Counted from the stretch's first letter, positions 42,470 to 51,515 are shown. The stretch: DNA of 64,000 bases from Tardiphaga robiniae (GCF_013359755.1 NZ_JABMCJ010000085.1:124001-188000), one strand, 5' to 3'. Numbers and translations are program-made. Notes: a model not told the origin generated them from the letters alone.

Positions 42470-43867
42470 ATGAAATCTGCGAAGAAGATGGCGCGTAGCC
42501 TGACATGCGGTGTAGCTGCGCTCGGCGCAGTTTTGCTTACGGCAGCCCTGCCCGTGGCGGCGCAGGCGCAGAGCAAGAGCGGCCCTTTCAGCCTGTTCGA
42601 CAATATCTTTAGCGGATCGTCGCAGACCCAGGACCCGCCGCCACAGGCGGCACTGCCCGGCGCGCCCGGAGCGCAGCCCTGGAGCGGCGAGGACGGCGCA
42701 TCCGGCCATCCGCTGATGACTGCACAGGCAATCCGCGAGGCCGCTGGTAATTTCGATAACTGCATTGCCGGACTGTGGCCTGATGCCGCACGCCGCGGCA
42801 TCTCGCAGGACAGCTATCAGCGTTTCACCGCCGGGCTGACGCCGGATCTGCGAATCATGGACCTGATGGATTCGCAGCCGGAATTCACCAAGGCGATCTG
42901 GGACTATCTCGACATCCTGGTGAACGACAACCGAATGGCCAAGGGCCGCGAGGTGCTGGCGCAGTACAAGACCATTTTCGATGCGGCCGAGAAGGCCTAT
43001 GGCGTCGATCGCTACATCGTCGCGTCGATCTGGGGCATCGAGTCGAACTACTCGACGATGATCGGCGATCGCAGTGTGCTGCGCTCGACGGCGACGCTAG
43101 CCTGCGTCGGCCGCCGCCAGGCCTATTTCAAGGATGAGTTTCTGGTTGCTCTGGAAATCCTGCATCGCGGCGATCTGAGGCCTGAACAGATGCGCGGCTC
43201 TTGGGCTGGCGCATTCGGCCCGACCCAGTTCATGCCGACCGCGTTCAAGCGCTTCGCGGTGGACGGCGACGGTGACGGCCGCCGCGACGTGGTGGACAAT
43301 CCGACCGATCTGATCTTCTCGACCGCCAACAACCTGAAAAAGGATGGCTGGCAGAGCGGTCAGACCTGGGGCTACGAGGTCGTCGTGCCACAAGGCTTCA
43401 ACTACATGCTGGCCGACAAGGCCAAGGCGATGACGCTGCCGCAATGGGAGCAGCTTGGCCTCAAGCGGGCCAACAACCAGCCGTTTCCGCGCATGACGGA
43501 AAAGGCCTATCTACTCGCGCCCGCCGGTTCGCAGGGGCCGGGCTTCCTGATGCTGACGAATTTCCGCGTCATCATGAAATACAACCCGGCTGAAGCCTAT
43601 GCGATGGCTATCGGCCATTTTGCCGATCGCCTGCGCGGCGGTCCGCCTTTCGTGCAGCCATGGCCGCGTCAGGAGCGCGTGCTATCCCGCGCAGAACGGC
43701 TTGAGCTGCAGCAGCTGCTGGCGCAGCGCGGCTTCTACAAGGGCACGCCGGACGGCCAGTTCGGCGGCCAGACCCGTGAAGCCTTGCGCAATTTCCAGGC
43801 CTCCGTCGGCGCGCCTGCTGATGGGTTTGCATCATCGGAGATGCTGGATCGGCTCCGGGTGAGATAA
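42470..43867 (+). CDS. lytic murein transglycosylase (MltB-type) with peptidoglycan-binding domain
   Basis: A 465-residue exported protein. The signal peptide (about residues 1-35, ending AAQAQS) precedes a linker and an SLT_2 domain with the catalytic Glu in SIWGIESNYSTMIG and the AGAFGPTQFMPTAFKRFAVD segment. A C-terminal peptidoglycan-binding domain (LQQLLAQRGFYKGTPDGQFG, TREALRNFQASVGAPADGFA) ends the protein. It cleaves peptidoglycan glycan strands non-hydrolytically to 1,6-anhydro ends. No lipobox is visible, so it may be soluble in the periplasm. ATG at 42470 or the GTG just before it. Confidence 0.9.
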   Translation: MKSAKKMARSLTCGVAALGAVLLTAALPVAAQAQSKSGPFSLFDNIFSGSSQTQDPPPQAALPGAPGAQPWSGEDGASGHPLMTAQAIREAAGNFDNCIAGLWPDAARRGISQDSYQRFTAGLTPDLRIMDLMDSQPEFTKAIWDYLDILVNDNRMAKGREVLAQYKTIFDAAEKAYGVDRYIVASIWGIESNYSTMIGDRSVLRSTATLACVGRRQAYFKDEFLVALEILHRGDLRPEQMRGSWAGAFGPTQFMPTAFKRFAVDGDGDGRRDVVDNPTDLIFSTANNLKKDGWQSGQTWGYEVVVPQGFNYMLADKAKAMTLPQWEQLGLKRANNQPFPRMTEKAYLLAPAGSQGPGFLMLTNFRVIMKYNPAEAYAMAIGHFADRLRGGPPFVQPWPRQERVLSRAERLELQQLLAQRGFYKGTPDGQFGGQTREALRNFQASVGAPADGFASSEMLDRLRVR

Positions 43868-43961
43868 GCGCCCTGCGCAGAGGGCCATAGCGCATAACAT
43901 TATACCGCAGTGCAGCATGCGTGTTAGGCTGCTCCCCTTGATGCATTCTTGGGGACTATCG

Positions 43962-44927
43962 ATGTTGAACAGGCGCACGCTGCTGGCCGGGTTGTCGGCA
44001 AGCCTTCTTCCATTTCAGGCTAAAGCGGCGTGGCCGGAACGGTCCATCACCCTGCTGCACGGTTTCGCGCCGGGCGGCGGCACCGACGCAACCTCGCGTG
44101 TGCTCGCCGAAGGTCTGTCGAAAATTCTCGGCCAGACCGTGGTGGTCGAAACCAAGCCCGGCGCCGGCACGACGCTCGCCGGGGCGCAGCTCGCCCGCTC
44201 GGCGCCTGACGGCTACACGATCTCGCTGATCACCGCGACCTATGGCGCGTCGTCGGCCTTCTACAAGAGCCTGCCTTACAAGCCGGTCGATGACCTCAAG
44301 GGTATCTGCCAGGTCTCCGAAGCGCCCTACATGTTCTCGTGTAATGCGGACGCGCCCTTCAAGAATCTCGCCGAGTTGATCGCTTCTGCAAAGAAGCAGC
44401 CGGACAAGCCGCTCACTTACGGCACGCCCGGTGTCGGCTCGGGCCCGCATCTGATCGTCGAGCAGATCGGGCAGTTGGCCGGCGTGAAGTTTCAGCACAT
44501 TCCGTTTCGCGGCGGCGCTCAGGCCGTTGTCGAAGTCCTCGCGGGGCGCATCGACTTCATGGTCGATCCGCCGATCTCGATGATCGAGCAGATCAAGGCC
44601 GGCAAGTTCCGCGCACTCGCGGTGACGACGGCTGAACGCTTCCCGTCTTTCCCCGATATTCCCACCGTGGCCGAAGCGGGCTTTCCCGGCTACGCCGCGC
44701 CGGGCTGGTACAGCCTCGTTGGCCCGGTCGGCCTTCCCGACGACGTCGTGGCAAAGTTGAACGCTGCGACGGTCACACTGCTCAAGGATGAGAGCGTGAA
44801 GGAGCGGCTGCTGTCGCTCGGTAGCCAGGCTAAGGCCTCGCAGCCGAAGGAGGTCATCGATCTCCTCGCCTCCGACGTGAAGCGCTGGAGCGAGGTGCTG
44901 GAGAAGGCAAAGATCGAGCGGATCTAG
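43962..44927 (+). CDS. Bug-family (TctC-like) periplasmic substrate-binding protein
   Basis: A 321-residue tripartite-tricarboxylate-transporter-type binding protein. The N-terminus MLNRRTLLAGLSASLLPFQA carries a twin-arginine-like export signal. The mature part shows Bug signatures: GFAPGGGTDATSRVLAEGL, VVVETKPGAGTTLAGAQLA, PLTYGTPGVGSGPHLIVEQI, HIPFRGGAQAVVEVLAGRID. Bug proteins bind organic acids (often carboxylates or aromatic acids) with high affinity. No TctA/TctB membrane subunits are encoded nearby, as is usual for orphan Bug genes. Convergent with the dioxygenase; a strong hairpin lies between. Confidence 0.9.
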   Translation: MLNRRTLLAGLSASLLPFQAKAAWPERSITLLHGFAPGGGTDATSRVLAEGLSKILGQTVVVETKPGAGTTLAGAQLARSAPDGYTISLITATYGASSAFYKSLPYKPVDDLKGICQVSEAPYMFSCNADAPFKNLAELIASAKKQPDKPLTYGTPGVGSGPHLIVEQIGQLAGVKFQHIPFRGGAQAVVEVLAGRIDFMVDPPISMIEQIKAGKFRALAVTTAERFPSFPDIPTVAEAGFPGYAAPGWYSLVGPVGLPDDVVAKLNAATVTLLKDESVKERLLSLGSQAKASQPKEVIDLLASDVKRWSEVLEKAKIERI

Positions 44928-44934
44928 AACGCAC

Positions 44935-44969
44935 ACAGGCGTGCCGCATCGTGCGGCGCGCCTGTCTTT
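44935..44969. terminator. terminator between the Bug and dioxygenase genes
   Basis: ACAGGCG-T-GCCGC-ATCGT-GCGGC-G-CGCCTGT followed by CTTT, eight bases after the Bug gene stop. The long GC-rich stem between convergent genes suits a bidirectional terminator, although the T-run is short. Confidence 0.7.
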
Positions 44970-44979
44970 GAACGGCAGG

Positions 44980-45867
44980 TTATTCCGCCGCCTGCTGCGC
45001 CACCGTCGGCGCATTGCCGGCGACTGTGGCCCGGCGCATGTCGCGCGGCTGCGACTGGTCGTAGCGGCGGACGCGATGCATGGTCTGGCGATTGTCCCAC
45101 ATCACGAGATCATGCAGCGTCCATTTGTGGACATAGACGAATTGCGGCTGCGTGGCATGCTCATTGAGATCGTGCAGCAGCACGCGGGCTTCGGGCACCG
45201 ACATGCCCTGGATCGCGCCGGCATGCGACGACAGATACAGCGACTTCCGGCCATGCACCGGATGCGTGCGCACCAGCCGTTGCAGCACCGGCTTGAACAT
45301 CTCTTTTTCTTCGTCGGTGTAGTCGAGAAAGCCGAGCGCGCCGCGCGACGTCATCAGCGAGTGTTCGCAGATCATGTCCTCGATCTCGGCCTTGGCATCA
45401 CCGTCGAGCGCATCATAGGCCGCGCGCATGTCGGCGAATTCGGTATTGCCACCCTTCGGGTTGACCACGCGCGCCGACAGTAGCGAGAATTTTGCGGGGA
45501 TAGGCCGGAAGGAACTGTCGGAGTGCCACAGGCAGTTGCCGAGATTGAACAGGTGTGCCCGGCTGTCTTTCGGCAGCGGCTTGCCGTCCTTGCCGAGATT
45601 GGATACGTCGGCGAGACCCGATGTCAGCCGGTAGTCTTCCTTCTTGGTGACGGAGCCGCCTTTTCGATTCTCGCGCTCACCGAAATTCTGTGCGAAAGCG
45701 AGTTGCTGTTCGTCGGTGATATCCTGCGTGGGGAATATCAGAACAGCGTAGTTATCCATGCCGCGCTCGATGGCGGCGGCGTCATCGGGGCTGATGGGCC
45801 TCGTCAGGTCGACGCCGGTCACTTCGCCGACGAACAAGGGATGCAGTTTGCGGATCGTCACGGGCAT
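44980..45867 (-). CDS. TauD/TfdA-family alpha-ketoglutarate-dependent dioxygenase
   Basis: A 295-residue non-haem iron dioxygenase. The iron ligands are visible as His-x-Asp in NCLWHSDSSFRPIP and the distal His in VMWDNRQTMHRVRRYD; the nearby Arg (RRYD) should bind 2-oxoglutarate. Segments SARVVNPKGGNTEFADMRAA and EDMICEHSLMTSRGALGFLD are those of TfdA-like enzymes, which split 2,4-D and related phenoxyalkanoates, rather than TauD. The native substrate may be another aryloxy or sulphonated compound. ATG at 45867 has GGAGGA upstream. Two SDR genes and a Bug binding protein flank it. Confidence 0.88.
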   Translation of the reverse strand: MPVTIRKLHPLFVGEVTGVDLTRPISPDDAAAIERGMDNYAVLIFPTQDITDEQQLAFAQNFGERENRKGGSVTKKEDYRLTSGLADVSNLGKDGKPLPKDSRAHLFNLGNCLWHSDSSFRPIPAKFSLLSARVVNPKGGNTEFADMRAAYDALDGDAKAEIEDMICEHSLMTSRGALGFLDYTDEEKEMFKPVLQRLVRTHPVHGRKSLYLSSHAGAIQGMSVPEARVLLHDLNEHATQPQFVYVHKWTLHDLVMWDNRQTMHRVRRYDQSQPRDMRRATVAGNAPTVAQQAAE

Positions 45868-45984
45868 TGCAGATTTCCTCCGTGTGGAATGGTTGACCCA
45901 TTCGATTGCGGCTTCCAGCGATGCCGTGCCGCTTGAGAAAAATGCTACGCCCGCAAGGTGCGAAGTCAACCGGCGTGAATGCCG

Positions 45985-46791
45985 TCAGGCATTGCGTGCC
46001 ATGAGGCCGCCGTCGACCGGGATCGCCGCGCCTGTGATATAGGACGCGGCCGGCAGGCACAGGCTTAGCGTCATATGCGCGACCTCTTCGGGATCGCCAT
46101 AGCGGCGCAACACGGTGCGGCGCTTGGCAAAGATCAGTTTGTGCTCGTCGCTAATGCGTTCGGTGATCCCCGTCGTGATCGGTCCGGGACAGATACAGTT
46201 CACAGCGATGCCGTCGCGGCCGAGTTCCACTGCGAGCGAGCGCGTAAGCCCGGTGACGCCGGCTTTTGCTGCGGAATAGGGACTGTGCAGTGCGGTGGCG
46301 CCGAGCGCTTCGGTGGACGCGATATTAACGATCCGCGGCGAGGGCGATTTGCGCAAGTGAGGCAATGCGGCGCGGATGATGCGCTGGTGCGAGGTCAGCA
46401 TCACCGCGATGGCGCGATCCCACGCGGCGTCATAGCCATCCTGGTCGATCGCGGTGGAAACTGAGATGCCGGCATTGTTGACGATGATATCGAGACTCCC
46501 GAAATGCGCGGCGACGTCGCTGACCACTGTGCGGATGCGATCGGGATCGGCAACGTCGAGCGTCCATGCGTGTGCGCTGCCGCCGCCTGATGTGATCGCA
46601 TCCGACACTGCGGCAATCCCGTCCGCCGAAATATCCGTGACGGCAACATTGGCGCCTTCGTCGCCGAACACGCGCGCCGTCGCGCGGCCCATGCCGCTTG
46701 CAGCGCCGGTGACGAGAACTGTGAGGCCGCGCACCGAGCGGCTGAGTTGTTTGAAATCCGACAAGGCATCCTCCGAATTTTGCGCCTTCAT
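45985..46791 (-). CDS. short-chain dehydrogenase/reductase
   Basis: A protein of about 268 residues with the classical SDR pattern: cofactor motif LVTGAASGMGRATARVFG, NNAG in IIVNNAGISVS, and catalytic Ser-Tyr-Lys in VNIASTEALGATALHSPYSA with AAKAGVTGLTRSLA, then NCICPGPITTG. An Asp after the second strand (VTDIS) indicates NAD(H). The substrate is unknown. It lies upstream of the dioxygenase on the same strand (117-base gap) and may share its pathway. ATG at 46791 is chosen; a TTG at 46836 in frame is less likely. Confidence 0.85.
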   Translation of the reverse strand: MKAQNSEDALSDFKQLSRSVRGLTVLVTGAASGMGRATARVFGDEGANVAVTDISADGIAAVSDAITSGGGSAHAWTLDVADPDRIRTVVSDVAAHFGSLDIIVNNAGISVSTAIDQDGYDAAWDRAIAVMLTSHQRIIRAALPHLRKSPSPRIVNIASTEALGATALHSPYSAAKAGVTGLTRSLAVELGRDGIAVNCICPGPITTGITERISDEHKLIFAKRRTVLRRYGDPEEVAHMTLSLCLPAASYITGAAIPVDGGLMARNA

Positions 46792-46871
46792 GATGAGGCT
46801 TGATTGAAGGCTTGCACCGATCGCGGGCGCGGTCAAACATGCGTCGATAAAATCAAGAAGGATAATCAGGG

Positions 46872-47606
46872 ATGAACGAACTCGATTTCAGCGGCCAACA
46901 GGTGCTTATCGTCGGCGGATCCAGCGGCATCGGCAACGGCATGGCGCAGGCGTTTCGTGCGCGCGGCGCACGCGTGCATGTGTGCGGTACGCGCGCCAAG
47001 GCCAGCGACTACACGATCGATGAAGGTTCCGATCTCGACGGCCTCGGCTACAGCCAGCTCGATGTTGGCAGCGCGTCGGCCATCGAGGCCTTCGATCCGA
47101 AGCTCGATCGGGTCGATGTGCTGATCCTTGCGCAGGGTGCTGTGATCTATCGCCGCGGCGAGTTCGAGATGGATGGCTTCCGCAAGGTGATGGAAGTCAA
47201 TCTGATCAGCCTGATGGGCTGCGCGACGAAGTTTCATGCGCAGCTCAAGGCTAGCAAGGGCCGATTGATCATTGTCAGTTCCACCGCGGCCTATCATGCC
47301 ACCAAGGGCAATCCCTCTTACAATGCGTCGAAGACCGGCGCGGTCGGCCTCACGCGCACATTGGCGCAGGCGTGGTCGGAAGACGGCATCCGTGTCAACG
47401 GTATCGCGCCGGGGCTCGTTGACACCAAGATGACAAAGGTCACGACAGCGAATCCGAAGCGGCTGGAAGGCGCGATTGCCAGGATCCCGCTGCAGCGCCT
47501 CGGCACGCCTGCCGATATGGCCGGCGCCGCATTGTTCCTTGCGTCGCCGCTGTCATCCTATGTTTGCGGTCATACGCTGGTCGTCGATGGCGGTTTGATC
47601 CTTTAA
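46872..47606 (+). CDS. short-chain dehydrogenase/reductase
   Basis: A 244-residue SDR. The cofactor motif is LIVGGSSGIGNGMAQAFRAR, with an Arg two residues after the HVCGT strand (TRAKAS) that suggests NADP(H); the catalytic residues are in IIVSSTAAYHATKGNPSYNA and SKTGAVGLTRTL, followed by GIAPGLVDTKM and the C-terminal GHTLVVDGGLIL. It is divergent from the other SDR and so may share a regulatory region with the dioxygenase operon. Substrate unknown. Confidence 0.87.
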   Translation: MNELDFSGQQVLIVGGSSGIGNGMAQAFRARGARVHVCGTRAKASDYTIDEGSDLDGLGYSQLDVGSASAIEAFDPKLDRVDVLILAQGAVIYRRGEFEMDGFRKVMEVNLISLMGCATKFHAQLKASKGRLIIVSSTAAYHATKGNPSYNASKTGAVGLTRTLAQAWSEDGIRVNGIAPGLVDTKMTKVTTANPKRLEGAIARIPLQRLGTPADMAGAALFLASPLSSYVCGHTLVVDGGLIL

Positions 47607-47682
47607 ATTGACGGTGCCTGCATCGCGGCGGAACCAGTACTGGCTTCAGGCATTACACCGGCGAGAATTTCCTCACGGAGTA

Positions 47683-48051
47683 ATGGACATGGACAAGGAC
47701 CGTATTGCGGGCGCAGCCAAGGATGCAGCTGGCAAGGTTGAAGGTGTGATCGGCCGAGCCACGGGCGAAGAGCGGACTGAAGCCTCGGGCCGCGCGCGCG
47801 AAGCGACGGGCACCGTGCAGAACCTGTACGGCCAGGCCAAGGACGCCGTGCGTGACGCATCGGACGCCGCCACCAGCTATGCCAAGGATGCACTCGACAG
47901 CGACGTCTATCGCGACGGCACGCAGGCGATCACCGACAAGGTCCGCGACAATCCGCTGGGCTCGCTGCTGATCGCAGGCGGTATCGGCTTTGCGCTGGCG
48001 ATGCTGATGACGCGTCCGCCGCGCCGTCGTCCGAACCGTTTCGGTTATTGA
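47683..48051 (+). CDS. CsbD-like stress protein with C-terminal membrane helix
   Basis: A 122-residue protein: an N-terminal CsbD domain (DKDRIAGAAKDAAGKVEGVI, then GRATGEERTEASGRAREATG), a helical middle part, and a DUF883/ElaB-like end with one hydrophobic helix (NPLGSLLIAGGIGFALAMLM) and a basic tail. CsbD proteins are general-stress proteins of unknown mechanism; the tail anchors this one to the membrane. The ATG at 47683 has GGAG upstream (a second ATG is two codons on). A strong terminator follows. Confidence 0.85.
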   Translation: MDMDKDRIAGAAKDAAGKVEGVIGRATGEERTEASGRAREATGTVQNLYGQAKDAVRDASDAATSYAKDALDSDVYRDGTQAITDKVRDNPLGSLLIAGGIGFALAMLMTRPPRRRPNRFGY

Positions 48052-48136
48052 TAGCAGATCGCGGCTGACATAACGGACGCTGCAGAAGCGTCAGCAGTCG
48101 CATCTGAGAAAACGTCCAAGAAAATATCCAGAAGCG

Positions 48137-48173
48137 AAAATCCCTCAGCCCGCAAAGGCTGAGGGATTTTTTT
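48137..48173. terminator. strong bidirectional terminator
   Basis: AAATCCCTCAGCC-CGCAAA-GGCTGAGGGATTT, a perfect 13-pair stem flanked by A-run and T-run, between the CsbD-like gene and the convergent DUF459 gene. It fits termination in both directions. Confidence 0.9.
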
Positions 48174-48208
48174 GACTCTGAAATTTCGCGTCGGAATTTT
48201 TCGCGCGA

Positions 48209-49909
48209 TTAGCGCGTGAAGAAACCGGAGGGGGCGGAGGCGGCGGGGCCGACATTGGCGGGCGGGCGCGGGCCGGGTGCCTGGGCCGGGCGGGGGCGCT
48301 GGGGCGCCTGCTGGACGGGCGCGCGGCGCGGCGCATCGTCGAAGCCAAAGAAACTACCGAAGGATGACGGCGCTTCGGTGGCGATGACGGGCTTCGGCTT
48401 TTTCTTCGGTGCGGCCGGCGCTGCCATCACCGGAACGATGCCATCCGGTCCTGTCGTCGCAGCGCCGCTCGTGCCTGAGGTAGCAGGTGTGGCCGCCGCG
48501 ACGGGAACATCGCCCTTGGCCTGTTCGCGGCCGATCTCGCGGCGCGGCCAGGCGAAGTCATCGGCGCGGCCGGCCGGTGCGGCGAGTGGCTCGCCTTTGA
48601 CCAATACACGCGCGACCAGTGCATCGACACTCACCGGCTTCACGCCGGGGCCGCCGAGCAGTTGATCGGTGCCGACCGAGGAGGCGACCAATGGCACGAT
48701 GGGGCCAGCCAGCGGACGCGGCGCTGGCGCGCCAGGCACGGCATTGAGGTCCGGCGTCGCAGGCTCGCTCGGCAGCGCGATCGGCGCGGAGCGGCCGGAG
48801 AGCAAACGGGTGATTTCGCGCTCGACGTAATGCGCCATCTTGCGGGCGCCGGCCTTGGTGAAATAGACGCCGTCGGCCGCACGCAGCCGGCGGATCTGGC
48901 CTTCGAAATCCGGGCCCTGCTGCAGGAAGCGGCCGGCTTCGTCGACAAAGCCGTCCCAGATATCGACGTAGGTGATGCCGGCCTTGGTCGCGGCGTCGCG
49001 ATAGAGATTGTCGAGATAGAGCATGTCGGCGGTCGCCTTGGTGCCGCGCACTGCCGGCAGGCCGACCCACAGCACGGGTACGCCCTTCGCCTTCACGACA
49101 TTGATCATCTCCTCGATCTTCTTCGAGTAGAGTTCGCCCCAGCGCTCGTCGCGGAAATCGACCATGCCGCCGGTGCGCGCGCCGCGCTCGGTCACGATCG
49201 AACCGGGATCGGGAATATCTGCATCGTCAGCTTCCGGCTCCGCCGGCTTGTCGCCGGGCTTCACTTCCGCGGCGCTGTCTTTCTTTTCGTCCTTCTTGGC
49301 GCCCTTCTTCTCGGCCGCCTTGTCGGGCTCGCGGATTGCGACGCGGTCATTGAGGCCGAGCATGACGACGATCGCATCGGGCTTCTCGGTGGCAAGAATG
49401 CCCTTGGCCGCCGCGGCCCAATCGGCGGGATCGCCCTTCGGCTGATAGCGCAGCAGGCCGGAGACGGTCTTGTGCTTGCGGATCACGCCCATGTCGGGCT
49501 GTTCGGCATAGGCGTCCTCGAGGCCGTAAGCGAGCCAGTCGGCCATGCTGTCGCCGAGCACCAGCACGTTGCGCTCGGCCGGTGCGTCGCGTTTTTCCGG
49601 CGATGGTGCGCGTGAATAGTCCTCGCGCGGAGCGGCCCGCTTCGGCGCCTGTTGTTGTTGGAACGGCGCGAAAAACGGGCTGTCATTGCCGCCGCCGAAC
49701 CAGCCGAAGCCGCCACCGCCGCCTTGAGGCACATTGCGCTGCGGACGTGGAGGAGGTTGCTGCGGACCGCCGAAACCGAAGAACTGCGCGGAGGCCGGCG
49801 CCACGATGCCGATCAGGAGGCCCAGCGCCACGGCGAGCACCATCAGCGTGCCCTTTTCGGCACGCCAGTGATCGATCCGCCATCTCGGCAAGTTGGGCTT
49901 CTGTGACAT
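48209..49909 (-). CDS. DUF459 SGNH-hydrolase-like exported protein
   Basis: A protein of about 566 residues. A membrane or signal helix (LMVLAVALGLLIGIVAPASA) is followed by a Gln/Pro/Gly-rich linker and a DUF459 SGNH-type domain with block I VLVLGDSMADWLAYGLEDAY, block III VVMLGLNDRVAI, and the late YFTKAGARKMAHYVEREI with a Lys-Ala-Gly-Ala-x-x-x-x-H end where SGNH proteins have D-x-x-H. The C-terminal 170 residues are low complexity (Pro/Ala). The family includes O-acyl-transfer/esterase-like envelope enzymes; the reaction is not established. ATG at 49909 (MSQKPNL) is preferred to a more distant start at 49981. Confidence 0.8.
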   Translation of the reverse strand: MSQKPNLPRWRIDHWRAEKGTLMVLAVALGLLIGIVAPASAQFFGFGGPQQPPPRPQRNVPQGGGGGFGWFGGGNDSPFFAPFQQQQAPKRAAPREDYSRAPSPEKRDAPAERNVLVLGDSMADWLAYGLEDAYAEQPDMGVIRKHKTVSGLLRYQPKGDPADWAAAAKGILATEKPDAIVVMLGLNDRVAIREPDKAAEKKGAKKDEKKDSAAEVKPGDKPAEPEADDADIPDPGSIVTERGARTGGMVDFRDERWGELYSKKIEEMINVVKAKGVPVLWVGLPAVRGTKATADMLYLDNLYRDAATKAGITYVDIWDGFVDEAGRFLQQGPDFEGQIRRLRAADGVYFTKAGARKMAHYVEREITRLLSGRSAPIALPSEPATPDLNAVPGAPAPRPLAGPIVPLVASSVGTDQLLGGPGVKPVSVDALVARVLVKGEPLAAPAGRADDFAWPRREIGREQAKGDVPVAAATPATSGTSGAATTGPDGIVPVMAAPAAPKKKPKPVIATEAPSSFGSFFGFDDAPRRAPVQQAPQRPRPAQAPGPRPPANVGPAASAPSGFFTR

Positions 49910-50140
49910 GCGCCTCGACCGCAATCGCAGGGTCCGCAGACCCGGGTTCCCGCTCGACATACTACCGGATTCGGGCCGCAAGCGGGCAGCCGCGATCCCG
50001 CCATCAAGCGCCGCCCGGCGTTAACGTCAAGCAAATCCCGGAACTTTTAGCGGCAGGGTGAACAGCGAGGCCGCAGCCAAGGCCTGTGCCGAACAAAGCG
50101 GCAATCCCGGAGTTGTCGTGACAAATCAGGGAGGTTTGCC

Positions 50141-50395
50141 ATGAAGTCACTGCTGCTCGCCGTTGCGCTCGTTTTCGCGCTGCCCTCATGGGCTTCCGCA
50201 GATACCCCGGGCAAGGACTGGATGACCGCACAGCAGGTCACCGAGAAGCTGCGCAGCTTGGGCTACACGGAGATCAGAGAGCTTGAGGCCGACGACGGCC
50301 ATTGGGAAGCCGATGTCGTGAAGGACGGCCGGACCTTCGAGGTCCATGTCGATCCGCATAGCGGCGCGCTCACCAAGAACGAGCCCAAGCACTGA
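50141..50395 (+). CDS. PepSY-domain periplasmic protein
   Basis: An 84-residue protein with a signal peptide (LLLAVALVFALPSWASA) and a single PepSY-like domain (DWMTAQQVTEKLRSLGYTEI, REL-EADDGHWEADVVKDGR, VHVDPHSGALTKNEPK). Such single-domain proteins bind or inhibit peptidases or respond to ions; the role here is unknown. GGGAGG precedes the ATG. Convergent with the DUF930 gene (15-base gap). Confidence 0.85.
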   Translation: MKSLLLAVALVFALPSWASADTPGKDWMTAQQVTEKLRSLGYTEIRELEADDGHWEADVVKDGRTFEVHVDPHSGALTKNEPKH

Positions 50396-50410
50396 CGCCG
50401 GCAGGCTAGT

Positions 50411-50791
50411 CTATTTCCATAGTCCCAAAGACTGCCATTTGGCGGGCGGAATGACCGTTCCCGTCTTGTAGGTGAAATCCAGCACCGTCTTGTGGTCCGG
50501 CGTCGCCTTGCAGGTGAAGGCGACCTGCATCCATTTGCCGCCCGCGCGATAGGCGCCGCCCTTGGCGATCATCGTATTGCCGAGATGCTGCGGCGGCATC
50601 AGCGCGTCGGATTTGGCGCGCTCGACGCGCGGGCCGCCCTTGCTGATCCGGCGCATCGCCTCGAAGTCGCAGACCTGTTCCAGCCGGGTCTTGGGATCGA
50701 GCTTGCCGAGGGCCGCCATGAAGCGGGCATCGCTGGCATGGGCCTGCGGGACAAGCGCCACAAGGCCGAGCGGAATAAGCAGGAATTTCAT
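50411..50791 (-). CDS. exported DUF930 protein
   Basis: A 126-residue protein with a short signal peptide (FLLIPLGLVALVPQAHAS) and a DUF930 domain (LGKLDPKTRLEQVCDFEAMR and MQVAFTCKATPDHKTVLDFT, two cysteines that may form a disulphide). DUF930 is a periplasmic family of Rhizobiales with unknown function. Its upstream region is an unusually long non-coding stretch with a promoter-like sequence at its far end. Confidence 0.8.
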   Translation of the reverse strand: MKFLLIPLGLVALVPQAHASDARFMAALGKLDPKTRLEQVCDFEAMRRISKGGPRVERAKSDALMPPQHLGNTMIAKGGAYRAGGKWMQVAFTCKATPDHKTVLDFTYKTGTVIPPAKWQSLGLWK

Positions 50792-51515
50792 GCGGGAAGG
50801 GACAACACGTTTGGAAGGATGAACCGGCGGGATGACATCCGCTTAGCGTGTCCGGAGGTTGCTGGCTACCCACTCTGGGATGCGCAGCGCGCCCGGTCGC
50901 GCTGTGCGAGTCCCGGTCATGAATGGGGTCGACGCGCGCACGCGCCGTCTGTCCCGCGCCGCCGCGCAAGTTGGCCTTCCGGTGGTCCCCTTTGATGTGA
51001 GGAGGATAGAGCGCCGAAAGGCGCAACTTTGTCGTCAGTGGCGCGTCCCGTTGGTTGCCTGCGACAGCGACCTTCGGTGCGCGCACGCCTTTCGGCGCTC
51101 CATCGCGACTTTTTTGTTCCCGGGGCCGTGCTTCCGGGTACTGGGTACGGGCATCGTGCCCGTCATCCGGCCGGCTTTCGCCAGCCTTCACCCGCACCCG
51201 TCCAGCCGCAAGCGGCAGAGCCCCGTAGTGGGCCCGGACGGCTACCCAGGACCTCCCGAGTCCGTGCTTGCGAGGCACGTCCGCGGGCGCCGCACCCTGT
51301 CCCACCTCCAAAGACGCCCTCGAGAAGCGCCCCTCGTTGGACAGAGTGATAGGAATATCAGCCCTTATAGGAATCATGTCAATATCGAAATATGTCGTTA
51401 AAGTCATAGCCGCCATGAGTAAGAATGGCGAAGGTCCCTTGTCCCTCAAGCGTGGCGTACCCGCTCGTTATGCAAGAGCGGGAAAAGGGCATTGCTGCTC
51501 CGCGGAGTTCTTGCT
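50792..51515. other. structured GC-rich intergenic region without a confident gene
   Basis: About 720 bases. Frames that stay open across it have Arg/Pro/Gly-rich compositions on every strand and look like shadows of high GC. The sequence holds many short inverted repeats (for example GGCGCC-type and GCCGGCTTTCGCCAGCC). At its right end, on the minus strand, TTGACA (51378-51383) and GATATT at 17-base spacing resemble a sigma-70 promoter, overlapped by two ATTCCTAT direct repeats (51350-51357 and 51368-51375 complement). It could be the long leader of the DUF930 gene or an independent RNA. Confidence 0.4.

Noticed and set aside
50406-51449. 347-residue minus-strand open frame across DUF930 and its upstream region
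   Set aside because: Overlaps DUF930 in another frame; Arg/Pro/Gly-rich without motifs, so treated as non-coding region shadow.
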